Positions 1 to 4,908 of a DNA stretch of 9,435 bases are shown in pieces. A program made the position numbers and the translations under genes. The notes beneath the pieces were generated by a model. It worked only from the letters and a program-made list of their open reading frames with translations. It was not told the DNA's origin and made no database searches. Position 1 is the stretch's first letter, and every line of letters starts with the position of its first letter. The DNA comes from Opitutia bacterium. GTDB taxonomy: Bacteria > Verrucomicrobiota > Verrucomicrobiia > Opitutales > Coraliomargaritaceae. The stretch lies in assembly GCA_003503355.1 (NCBI GenBank), contig DOCS01000053.1, positions 1 through 9,435 on the forward strand, given 5' to 3'.

Positions 1-119
1 GGCCCTACGGGTTTTGGACGCGCGCTGCATGCGGAATGGCCCGCTCAAAGGGCATCGATCGGCAGTGACGATCCGTGCAGCTGGCAAAGTCCTGGGAGTC
101 TATGCTTGTAGATTTAAAT

Positions 120-139
120 AGGTGAACTTACGTTCACCT
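120..139 (+). promoter_or_regulatory. Perfect 8-bp inverted repeat just before a start codon (operator or RNA hairpin)
   Basis: The arms AGGTGAAC (120-127) and GTTCACCT (132-139) are perfectly complementary around a TTAC spacer and end two bases before the ATG at 142. As DNA this is a good dimer-binding operator. As RNA it is an 8-bp stem with a tetraloop. The left arm contains AGGTGA, a perfect Shine-Dalgarno core, and the right arm copies the anti-SD, so folding would hide the only SD near this gene. That SD is 16 nt from the ATG, which is long. Which role applies is inference. Confidence 0.55.
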
Positions 140-141
140 TA

Positions 142-453
142 ATGACCTACCAATATAATGATACAGGCGCGCGCCGGCTCGGCTTTCGCGCCGATGAGGC
201 GGCGCGGACACGACTGGAGGACATCCAGCATGCGGTGGAGGTGTTGCGCGAGGCGGCAGAACACTGCGACGAGCGCGAGATGCGCAGCGAGGCGGTGGAC
301 GCGGCGCTGGGCTACCTGAGCTCGATTGCGTCGCGGCGTGCGGCCTTGCTGGCCTTTGGCCGCGGCTTGGCGATCGCACACCCGCAACAACGGCGGGAGG
401 CGGTGCAGGCGGCGCTGCGTTCGATTCAGCGGGCGCTGGTGTCACGGCCCTAG
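142..453 (+). CDS. Small protein of unknown function, GC-rich, beside an integrase remnant
   Basis: This encodes 103 residues that I do not recognise. After a polar N-terminus (MTYQYND) the protein is rich in Ala, Arg and Glu and looks almost wholly alpha-helical. It has no signal peptide or membrane segment and only one Cys (in EHCDERE). Coding is supported by a strong preference for G or C in the third codon position and by about 70% GC, against about 58-62% in sampled parts of the CBS and hemE genes. The ATG at 142 is the only plausible start because the palindrome at 120-139 lies directly before it. The gene is convergent with the tyrosine-recombinase remnant, the ends being a few bases apart, so it probably arrived with that element. 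A cargo or accessory role is inference; no enzymatic motif is visible. Confidence 0.6.
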   Translation: MTYQYNDTGARRLGFRADEAARTRLEDIQHAVEVLREAAEHCDEREMRSEAVDAALGYLSSIASRRAALLAFGRGLAIAHPQQRREAVQAALRSIQRALVSRP

Positions 454-456
454 GCG

Positions 457-616
457 ACGGGTTGCGGGACGAAGCGCCCTTCCCTTTTGTGCAATCGGTG
501 CCGGCGGGGGTGATGCGCCAGAATTGGTCGGCCTCTTCGGTGGATTTGAGGTCGAGGTCGTGCTTGCGGATGATGGCCTCGGAGTTGCCGGCCTGCAGCG
601 AGGCGTTGGTTTTCAA
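457..616 (-). pseudogene. C-terminal remnant of a tyrosine recombinase (phage-type integrase), catalytic Tyr replaced by Asp
   Basis: On the minus strand, from TTG at 616, about 54 codons match the end of the integrase catalytic domain: LQAGNSEAIIRKH, then DLDLKSTEEADQFW, then RITPAG. In tyrosine recombinases the residue after this conserved His is the nucleophilic Tyr. Here the codon at 557-559 reads GAC (Asp), one base from TAC. Upstream the frame degenerates and meets a stop at 653-655. The conserved HxxR box and everything before it are missing, and only 68 bp separate the remnant from the tRNA relic. Downstream the frame has lost its natural stop and runs on antisense to the neighbouring gene. 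It therefore cannot encode an active enzyme. Family assignment rests on motif recognition, not on a search. Confidence 0.7.
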
Positions 617-635
617 ACTCAGTGATTTTGTAGCG

Positions 636-675
636 CGACTTACGACATTTGCTTATCCAAATCAAGCATAAGTCG
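636..675. repeat. AT-rich inverted repeats between the tRNA relic and the integrase remnant
   Basis: CGACTTA (636-642) pairs with TAAGTCG (669-675). Nested inside, ATTTG (647-651) pairs with CAAAT (658-662), and CTTAT (652-656) can pair with ATAAG (668-672). The stretch is much richer in A and T than either side. It lies where an element's att-proximal arm would be, 3' of the tRNA. An integrase arm site or attachment-site remnant is possible but not shown. Confidence 0.3.
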
Positions 676-684
676 TTAATAAAC

Positions 685-759
685 TGGTGCGGGTGGAGGG
701 AGTCGTACTCTCGTCTCAAGCGCGGGAAGGTCACATAATCGCCGTTATACGACACCCGC
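685..759 (-). tRNA. Degenerate tRNA-Gly (anticodon CCC), probable pseudogene
   Basis: The minus strand gives a 75-nt tRNA shape. A perfect 7-bp acceptor stem (GCGGGTG 759-753 with CACCCGC 695-689) is followed by discriminator A and an encoded CCA (687-685). The D-loop has A14, GG and A21, and the anticodon loop TTCCCGC has CCC at 726-724, giving Gly. Several features argue for decay. The anticodon stem has a C-C mismatch (730/720) and two wobbles. The T-stem has an A-C mismatch (709/699). The near-universal T55 of the T-loop is A (706), and loop positions 37-38 read GC instead of the usual purines. No intact second copy is in the window. It could be a displaced target-site copy left by integration or an old gene copy. 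Confidence 0.75.
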
Positions 760-763
760 TTTT

Positions 764-815
764 CAGTTGCTGATAGCGAATGACCATTCGCATCGCATCT
801 CATTATCAACAACTG
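764..815 (-). repeat. 52-bp imperfect palindrome between recR and the tRNA relic
   Basis: Outer arms CAGTTGCTGATA (764-775) and TATCAACAACTG (804-815) match at 11 of 12 positions. The single exception (770/809) becomes a G-U wobble in minus-strand RNA, so the 12-bp stem is complete there. Inside, GCGAAT (776-781) and ATTCGC (786-791) form a second stem stacked on the first, leaving a 12-nt unpaired stretch on one side. It begins 27 bases after the recR stop. No U-run follows on either strand, so it is not a standard Rho-independent terminator. It could be an mRNA 3'-end structure, a tRNA leader or a protein-binding site. Confidence 0.45.
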
Positions 816-841
816 ACGACGCACTACCGCCGACGGCCACA

Positions 842-1438
842 CTAGTGGTAATCGCGGCGACCTTCCAACGCACTGCGTAGCGTGACGGAGTCGGCGTAGG
901 TCACCCCGCCGCCGCTGGGCAAACCAAAGCCGATCCGCGTGACTTTGATCGGACGCTGGCCGACGATCTCTTCTTGTATGTAATGACAGGTCGCTTGACC
1001 TTCGATGTCGTTGGACAGCGCGAGCACAAACTCGGTGATCTCACCCGATTCAATCCGCGCTTTGAGGCTTTGCAGGTTCAGATCTTCGGGACCAACGCCA
1101 TGAATGGGCGAAAGCTTACCATGCAGGACGTGATACTGCCCCTTCCATGCAGCGGAGCGTTCGATTGCAATCAGATCGGGAACATGCTCCACGACGCAGA
1201 TGGAAGCCCGGTTGCGGCGCTCATCCTCGCAGATCGCGCATGCTGGGCTCTCGGCAAGGTTGCCACAGGTCTCGCAGCGGCAGACCGCATCGCGCGCCTC
1301 GCCCATCGCCACGAGCAAATCTGCCATCGCATCGGGCTTCTCGACCAGCAAATGCATAGCAATGCGTTCGGCTGATCGAAAGCCCAAGCCCGGCAGGCGC
1401 TTGAGCTCCTGCAACAGCGTCTCAAAAGCAGGCGTCAC
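842..1438 (-). CDS. recR: Recombination protein RecR
   Basis: This 198-residue protein has the normal RecR length and domain order. A helix-hairpin-helix (LPGLGFRSAERIAMHLL, about 15-31) is followed by a four-Cys zinc finger (C55, C58, C67, C70). A Toprim domain comes next, from about residue 79 (CVVEHVPDLIAIE, then YHVLHGKLSPIHGVGPEDL, then LALSNDIEGQATCHYI). The C-terminal GFGLPSGGGVTYADSVTL is the usual RecR ending. RecR works with RecO and RecF to load RecA onto SSB-coated gaps in single-strand-gap repair. The start is GTG at 1438, eight bases after the ybaB stop, which places the HhH at the expected distance from the N-terminus. There is no good SD in range, so translational coupling to ybaB is likely. 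Nothing essential appears to be missing. Confidence 0.95.
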   Translation of the reverse strand: MTPAFETLLQELKRLPGLGFRSAERIAMHLLVEKPDAMADLLVAMGEARDAVCRCETCGNLAESPACAICEDERRNRASICVVEHVPDLIAIERSAAWKGQYHVLHGKLSPIHGVGPEDLNLQSLKARIESGEITEFVLALSNDIEGQATCHYIQEEIVGQRPIKVTRIGFGLPSGGGVTYADSVTLRSALEGRRDYH

Positions 1439-1446
1439 GGGTGCAA

Positions 1447-1755
1447 TTAAAATCCTGGAAAGCCGCCCATGCCGCCGGTAACCGACCCCATGGCTTCTTC
1501 GCTGGTTTCCTTGGCTTTGGCCGCGGCTTCCTGCACCGCAGCGAGCAAGGTTTCTTCGACGAATTCAGCCTCTTCCTTTAGAAATTCAGGGTCGATTTTA
1601 ATCCCCTGGAATTCCCCCTGCCCGTTGATTGTGATGTTGATCGCACCGCCGCCACTGGAGACTTCAATTGCTTGCTCGGCGAGCTTTGCTTGGACGGCCT
1701 CCATCTGCTTCTGCATCTTCTGGGCCTGTTTCAAAAGTTTACCTACTCCTGCCAT
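1447..1755 (-). CDS. ybaB: Nucleoid-associated protein, YbaB/EbfC family
   Basis: This encodes 102 residues, a typical length for the family. The N-terminal helix (VGKLLKQAQKMQKQMEAVQAKLAEQ) and the central sheet (SGGGAINITINGQGEFQGIKIDPEFL) are family hallmarks, followed by an acidic helix and a Gly/Phe tail (GGMGGFPGF). Known members are small dimeric DNA-binding proteins that coat the nucleoid. The gene lies directly upstream of recR on the same strand, the usual pairing. The common third member, dnaX, is not adjacent: 378 bp of non-coding DNA and a CBS gene lie upstream instead. ATG at 1755 is preceded by AGGA at a normal 7-nt spacing, the best ribosome-binding site in the window. Confidence 0.93.
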   Translation of the reverse strand: MAGVGKLLKQAQKMQKQMEAVQAKLAEQAIEVSSGGGAINITINGQGEFQGIKIDPEFLKEEAEFVEETLLAAVQEAAAKAKETSEEAMGSVTGGMGGFPGF

Positions 1756-2070
1756 AAAATTGTCCTGTTTGGATTATGTGTTAAATGAAAGGCCGGAGTG
1801 TCCACGAAGCGCAGAGGTTGAGTCAAGCCGATTGAGATGTGCGAACTCGCCAATCTGGAACGAAATACGATGAATCCGTGTGATTGCGACCTCTGGCACG
1901 CCCAGAGAGAAGCGAATCCCATGAAGATTCAATCATCGAAGTATGCGGATCGTCACGTCAGCCGCTCCTGCATCGACAACCGACGCTTCCCCCAACCAGG
2001 CGAATAACCGACGTTGATCACTGTTCTTAATCATCACTGTCAAACAAGTGCGCCTTGCCGGCCGCACCAC
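1756..2070. other. Intergenic stretch with nested inverted repeats, no convincing gene
   Basis: I see no supported coding region here. Between 1868 and 1938, CGATGAATC (1868-1876) can pair with GATTC (1926-1930) and CATCG (1934-1938) around a 3-nt bulge. GATTGC (1882-1887) partly pairs with GCGAATC (1912-1918), and CTCTGG (1891-1896) forms a 6-bp hairpin with CCAGAG (1902-1907). The nesting suggests a folded RNA or an old repeat. No U-run or known riboswitch core was recognised. The ybaB promoter must lie here; CATAAT about 26 bases before the ybaB start is a weak -10 candidate without a good -35 element. Confidence 0.35.
1763..1766 (-). promoter_or_regulatory. Shine-Dalgarno site of ybaB
   Basis: AGGA on the minus strand lies 7 nt before the ybaB ATG. 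It supports that start and contrasts with the other genes here, which have no SD at a useful distance. Confidence 0.6.
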
Positions 2071-2104
2071 AAAAAATCCCCAGCTGAACACAACTGAGGA
2101 TTTT
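2071..2104 (-). terminator. Rho-independent terminator of the CBS-domain gene
   Basis: Read on the minus strand, AAAATCCTCAG (2104-2094) and CTGGGGATTTT (2083-2073) form an 11-bp stem. Its only non-Watson-Crick pair is one U-G wobble, the loop is 10 nt, and the structure runs into TTTTTT. It begins about 30 bases after the CBS gene stop and so separates that gene from ybaB-recR. On the plus strand the stem has a mismatch and a shorter T-run, so the minus strand is the likely active direction. Confidence 0.8.
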
Positions 2105-2133
2105 GGAATAAAACACGCGCTGAACAGACCGAA

Positions 2134-2586
2134 TCAACCGGGATAATCGCTGAAGACATAGCGGCGCAAATTTTCAGCCTCCATCTCATTGACCTTGAGC
2201 AACCAGTGCGTCATGTCGCCGATCGACAGCAACCCGATTAGCTCCTCACCATCCATTACGGGCAAGTGGCGCACGCGCTTTTCGGTCATGACTTGCATGG
2301 CGTCCTCAATCGAGGTCTCCCGAGTAATGAATTTAAACTGTTCAGTCATCACCTCCCGTACTGGTGTCGTATTCGGATCTCTACCCGCTGCGACCACACG
2401 CGTCAGCACATCACGCTCGGTAAAGATGCCAACCACACGCTCCGAATCTTTGACCATCACGGAGCCGACACGATGGCTATTCATTTCAGCAACAGCAGCT
2501 GCAACTGTCGAATTGACTGCGACAGAGTAAACAGAAGCGCTTTTTTCTTTTAAGAGAATAGTAACAGATACTTTATTTAGGGGCAT
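2134..2586 (-). CDS. Two-CBS-domain protein
   Basis: The 150-residue protein consists almost entirely of a tandem CBS (Bateman) pair. The first repeat spans about 13-70 (VYSVAVNSTVAAAVAEMNSHRVGSVMV, then RVVGIFTERDVLTRVV). The second spans about 78-130 (VREVMTEQFKFITRETSIEDAMQVMTEKRVRHLPV, then LIGLLSIGDMTHWLL). The TERD and SIGD boxes are usual ligand-contact positions. Such pairs bind adenosine nucleotides or similar ligands; the free-standing versions have no established common role. There is no enzymatic domain, signal peptide or membrane segment. ATG at 2586 gives a full first repeat and has no Shine-Dalgarno sequence. The gene has its own candidate promoter and terminator, so it appears monocistronic. 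Confidence 0.88.
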   Translation of the reverse strand: MPLNKVSVTILLKEKSASVYSVAVNSTVAAAVAEMNSHRVGSVMVKDSERVVGIFTERDVLTRVVAAGRDPNTTPVREVMTEQFKFITRETSIEDAMQVMTEKRVRHLPVMDGEELIGLLSIGDMTHWLLKVNEMEAENLRRYVFSDYPG

Positions 2587-2594
2587 AGTTAATT

Positions 2595-2622
2595 ACTTTA
2601 CCAGTTCTGAGCGAACAGGCAA
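2595..2622 (-). promoter_or_regulatory. Candidate promoter of the CBS gene with a dyad in its spacer
   Basis: On the minus strand TTGCCT (2622-2617) lies 16 nt before TAAAGT (2600-2595), which is 8 nt from the ATG at 2586. A transcript from it would start within a few bases of the start codon, consistent with the missing SD. Within the spacer, GTTC and GAAC (2604-2607, 2613-2616) form a dyad separated by 5 nt. The match to sigma-70 consensus is modest. Confidence 0.3.
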
Positions 2623-2629
2623 CCCTCTT

Positions 2630-2866
2630 TCATCCCAAATCCGGCTGCCAGCGCTTAAAAAACGACACAGAGATTGGCGATAAACGCAAACCGTGCAGCA
2701 GGCCCGACCCTATTGACAGCGCGCACCTTTGGCTGCCAACAATCTCGAGTCGCCTACAGATCTTGCCGAGTTCGCCACCTAAGCTACTTACAGAGATGGC
2801 CACAGCCAAGGGGCTGATGTCCTGTAGCAGCACGCAAGTCCGCCCGAGCGCCGCACTCGCATTCAT
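2630..2866 (-). CDS. Possible small hypothetical protein, weak support
   Basis: This 78-codon frame starts with ATG at 2866, three bases after the stop of the epimerase-like gene (TGA, AAG, ATG), a spacing that would suit coupled translation. The predicted sequence is mixed, with moderately hydrophobic stretches such as ISPLAVAISVSSLGG near the N-terminus, and I recognise no family. There is no SD and no clear codon bias. It may be a chance frame in the 283-bp gap between two co-directional genes. No clear terminator for the epimerase-like gene was found in the gap. Confidence 0.2.
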   Translation of the reverse strand: MNASAALGRTCVLLQDISPLAVAISVSSLGGELGKICRRLEIVGSQRCALSIGSGLLHGLRLSPISVSFFKRWQPDLG

Positions 2867-2869
2867 CTT

Positions 2870-3811
2870 TCACTCAAGTTCCTGCTCGGCCAAGAGTGAG
2901 CGGTATCCGTCGCGAAAGTCTTTGAACAGCGGCTTCCACGCGAGCGACTGGGCCAACTTGGTGCTCAATATCTGACGGCTCACCATGCGCCCACCGCGGC
3001 GTTGCAGACGCGAGGACACCGCATCTGGATCAAAACGAGGCTGCGCCACTCCGAGCGCTTCAGCCAGCCATTGAGCCAACTGTGCTTTCGTGGCTGGATG
3101 GCTGTCGGCCACATTATAGATACCCGAACGCTCCGGCGACGAGTTGGCTAACGCGGTGCCAATGGCGATCACGATATCGTCGCGATGGATTAAGTTTAAA
3201 AAATAGTCGCCACTGCCGGGGATCACCGGCGCCCCCGAACGCAGGAGATCGAGTAAGTAGTGCCGGCCGGGACCATAGATTCCAGCCAATCGGAAAACAT
3301 ACCAACACCCGAAAGACGCTGCGGCATCGGCCAGCAGACGCTCCGATGCCAGCAGCACCTGCCCGGTTTTCGGTGCGTCTGTAGTATCTGCCGTTTCGTC
3401 AACCGATCGGCCATCATCCTGCGGATAAACCGACGTACTGCTGGTGTAGAGATAAGCACGGATCACGCGCCCCTCGGCCCACTTCAAAATTGATCGCTGG
3501 CCCTCGAGGTAGGATTTTCGATAGCCGTCAATGCCCCCTCCGGCCGAGCTGACGCAGTTCACCACCGCTTCATACCGCGCAGACAGCTGCGTGTGCCAGG
3601 CCTCACTGTCCAAGTCAGCAACGACCACTTCGTCCAAGCCCAGGTGGCGCAGCTGCTGAGCGGTGGCCGCATTACGTGTCAACGCGCCGACCCGCACCCC
3701 CGCCGCGAGCAGTGCCTCTGCCAAGGCAGTGCCGACATAGCCACAGCCGAAAATAACAACGGATTCCGGCAATTTTTGAGCCAACGAGGAGGGGAAAAGA
3801 TGTTCAGGCAT
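2870..3811 (-). CDS. Atypical NAD(P)-dependent epimerase/reductase-like protein (extended SDR, YeeZ-like)
   Basis: The 313-residue protein opens its Rossmann fold at about 18-46 with VVIFGCGYVGTALAEALLAAGVRVGALTRN, carrying the GxGxxG dinucleotide motif (22-27). Later come VVNCVSSAGGG (83-93), the YTSSTSVYP strand (122-130), RLAGIYGPGR (174-183) and NLIHRDDIV (206-214). All of these fit extended or atypical short-chain dehydrogenases. The usual YxxxK catalytic pair is not apparent: the helix expected to hold it reads TGQVLLASERLL (149-160). Substrate and reaction are therefore unknown, and a nucleotide-binding or non-canonical reductase role is possible. ATG at 3811 lies 50 bp from divergent hemF. 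There is no SD nearby, and a TTGCAG/TACTTT pair ends 4 nt before the ATG. Confidence 0.85.
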   Translation of the reverse strand: MPEHLFPSSLAQKLPESVVIFGCGYVGTALAEALLAAGVRVGALTRNAATAQQLRHLGLDEVVVADLDSEAWHTQLSARYEAVVNCVSSAGGGIDGYRKSYLEGQRSILKWAEGRVIRAYLYTSSTSVYPQDDGRSVDETADTTDAPKTGQVLLASERLLADAAASFGCWYVFRLAGIYGPGRHYLLDLLRSGAPVIPGSGDYFLNLIHRDDIVIAIGTALANSSPERSGIYNVADSHPATKAQLAQWLAEALGVAQPRFDPDAVSSRLQRRGGRMVSRQILSTKLAQSLAWKPLFKDFRDGYRSLLAEQELE

Positions 3812-3861
3812 TCTAAAAGTATTTGTGCCTCGGCGTATTCTGCAACAAGTTCTTCGCTTTG

Positions 3862-4797
3862 ATGCAAACCGTGAACCCAGAAACCGTCCGCAGCTATCTG
3901 CTCAACCTCCAAGACCGTATTAGCGCCGCTCTCGAGCAAGAGGACGGCGGCCAGCATTTTAGGGAAGATAGCTGGGTGCGCCCCGAAGGTGGTGGCGGAC
4001 GCTCACGCGTGATGGAAAACGGTGCCGTTTTTGAAAAAGCAGGGATCAACTTTTCTGATGTTCGGGGCGCGAATCTACCGCCCTCAGCCACCGCCAAACG
4101 TCCACAGCTGGCCGGCGCCCCGTTTCGGGCGATGGGCGTATCGCTGGTCTGTCACCCACTCAACCCGCATGTACCGACCACGCACATGAACGTGCGATTC
4201 TTTTACGCTGAACCGAAAGACGGCGATCCAATCTGGTGGTTCGGCGGCGGCTTCGATTTAACCCCCTACTACGGGCAAACCGAAGATGCGGTGCATTGGC
4301 ACCAAACCGCAAAGGCAGCCTGCGATCCATTCGGTTCGGAGCTGTATGCAAAATTCAAGGAGGTGTGCGACCGCTATTTCTATCTGCCGCACCGCGACGA
4401 AGCGCGTGGCATCGGCGGTATTTTCTTCGACGACTTCACTTCAGGTGGATTTGAGCAGGCGTTTACGCTGATGCAATCCGTTGGCGACCATTTCGTGCCA
4501 GCCTACCAACCGATCGTAGCCAAGCGCAAAGCCGCCACTTACAGCGAGCGCGAACGCAAGTTTCAGCTCTATCGCCGCGGGCGCTATGTCGAGTTCAACC
4601 TCGTGCACGACCGCGGCACCCTGTTCGGGCTACAGTCCAAAGGCCGGACGGAATCGATCCTTATGTCGCTGCCGCCGCTGGTGCGCTGGGATTACGACTG
4701 GCAACCCGAACCCGGTTCCGCCGAAGCGGCACTATACGACGTCTTCCTCAAGCCACAAGACTGGGTGTCGGAACACGCGAACACTTTAAACGGCTGA
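3862..4797 (+). CDS. hemF: Oxygen-dependent coproporphyrinogen III oxidase
   Basis: HemF converts coproporphyrinogen III to protoporphyrinogen IX by O2-dependent oxidative decarboxylation in the cytoplasm. The 311-residue product follows the family throughout: [39 protein letters not shown] (35-65), [24 protein letters not shown] (91-114), [14 protein letters not shown] (125-138), [10 protein letters not shown] (183-192), and [21 protein letters not shown] (233-253) ending in [22 protein letters not shown] at 3862 was chosen over an in-frame TTG at 3823 because it gives the usual N-terminus; neither has an SD. The gene is divergent from the epimerase-like gene, so regulatory signals for both must share about 50 bp or lie within the coding sequence. 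It leads the hemF-hemE-hemY cluster and implies aerobic or microaerobic haem synthesis. Confidence 0.96.
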   Translation: MQTVNPETVRSYLLNLQDRISAALEQEDGGQHFREDSWVRPEGGGGRSRVMENGAVFEKAGINFSDVRGANLPPSATAKRPQLAGAPFRAMGVSLVCHPLNPHVPTTHMNVRFFYAEPKDGDPIWWFGGGFDLTPYYGQTEDAVHWHQTAKAACDPFGSELYAKFKEVCDRYFYLPHRDEARGIGGIFFDDFTSGGFEQAFTLMQSVGDHFVPAYQPIVAKRKAATYSERERKFQLYRRGRYVEFNLVHDRGTLFGLQSKGRTESILMSLPPLVRWDYDWQPEPGSAEAALYDVFLKPQDWVSEHANTLNG

Positions 4798-4908
4798 AAC
4801 ACTCAAAAAAAGTTTCGCACACCTCTCCACTTTTTCGCGTACTGCTGGGGCCACCCGACAACAGAGCAGCATCCCACTTTCTAGATTTTTAGCATTTTTA
4901 TAAACACC

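Noticed and set aside
2..121. Open frame from the window edge to a stop at 119-121, possibly the 3' end of an upstream gene
   Set aside because: Forty codons with Cys- and Arg-rich, unrecognised content; another frame of this stretch is also open to 110. Too short to decide without upstream sequence.
120..139. LexA/SOS box
   Set aside because: GAAC-N4-GTTC resembles the Gram-positive LexA site, but the verrucomicrobial motif I recall has the half-sites in the opposite order (TGTTC-N4-GAACA). Without the host lexA context I leave it as a generic operator or hairpin.
134..616. A 160-codon minus-strand frame taken as one protein
   Set aside because: Only the first 54 or so codons resemble a protein family (integrase tail). 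The rest is Pro/Ala/Arg-rich sequence antisense to the better-supported gene at 142-453.
792..815. Fur-box-like sequence (minus strand TTGATAATGAGA)
   Set aside because: Only the left half resembles a Fur site, the other half does not match, and no iron gene lies next to it.
450..842. A 130-codon minus-strand frame
   Set aside because: It runs through the tRNA relic and palindrome and reads the integrase remnant in the wrong frame; it is an artefact of few stops.
3823..3861. TTG start extending HemF by 13 residues
   Set aside because: The extension ([13 protein letters not shown]) has no counterpart in the family; ATG at 3862 gives the normal N-terminus.
4843..4871. Terminator or attenuator between hemF and hemE
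   Set aside because: Only a 5-bp TGCTG/CAGCA stem around GGG/CCC with no immediate U-run; too weak to call.
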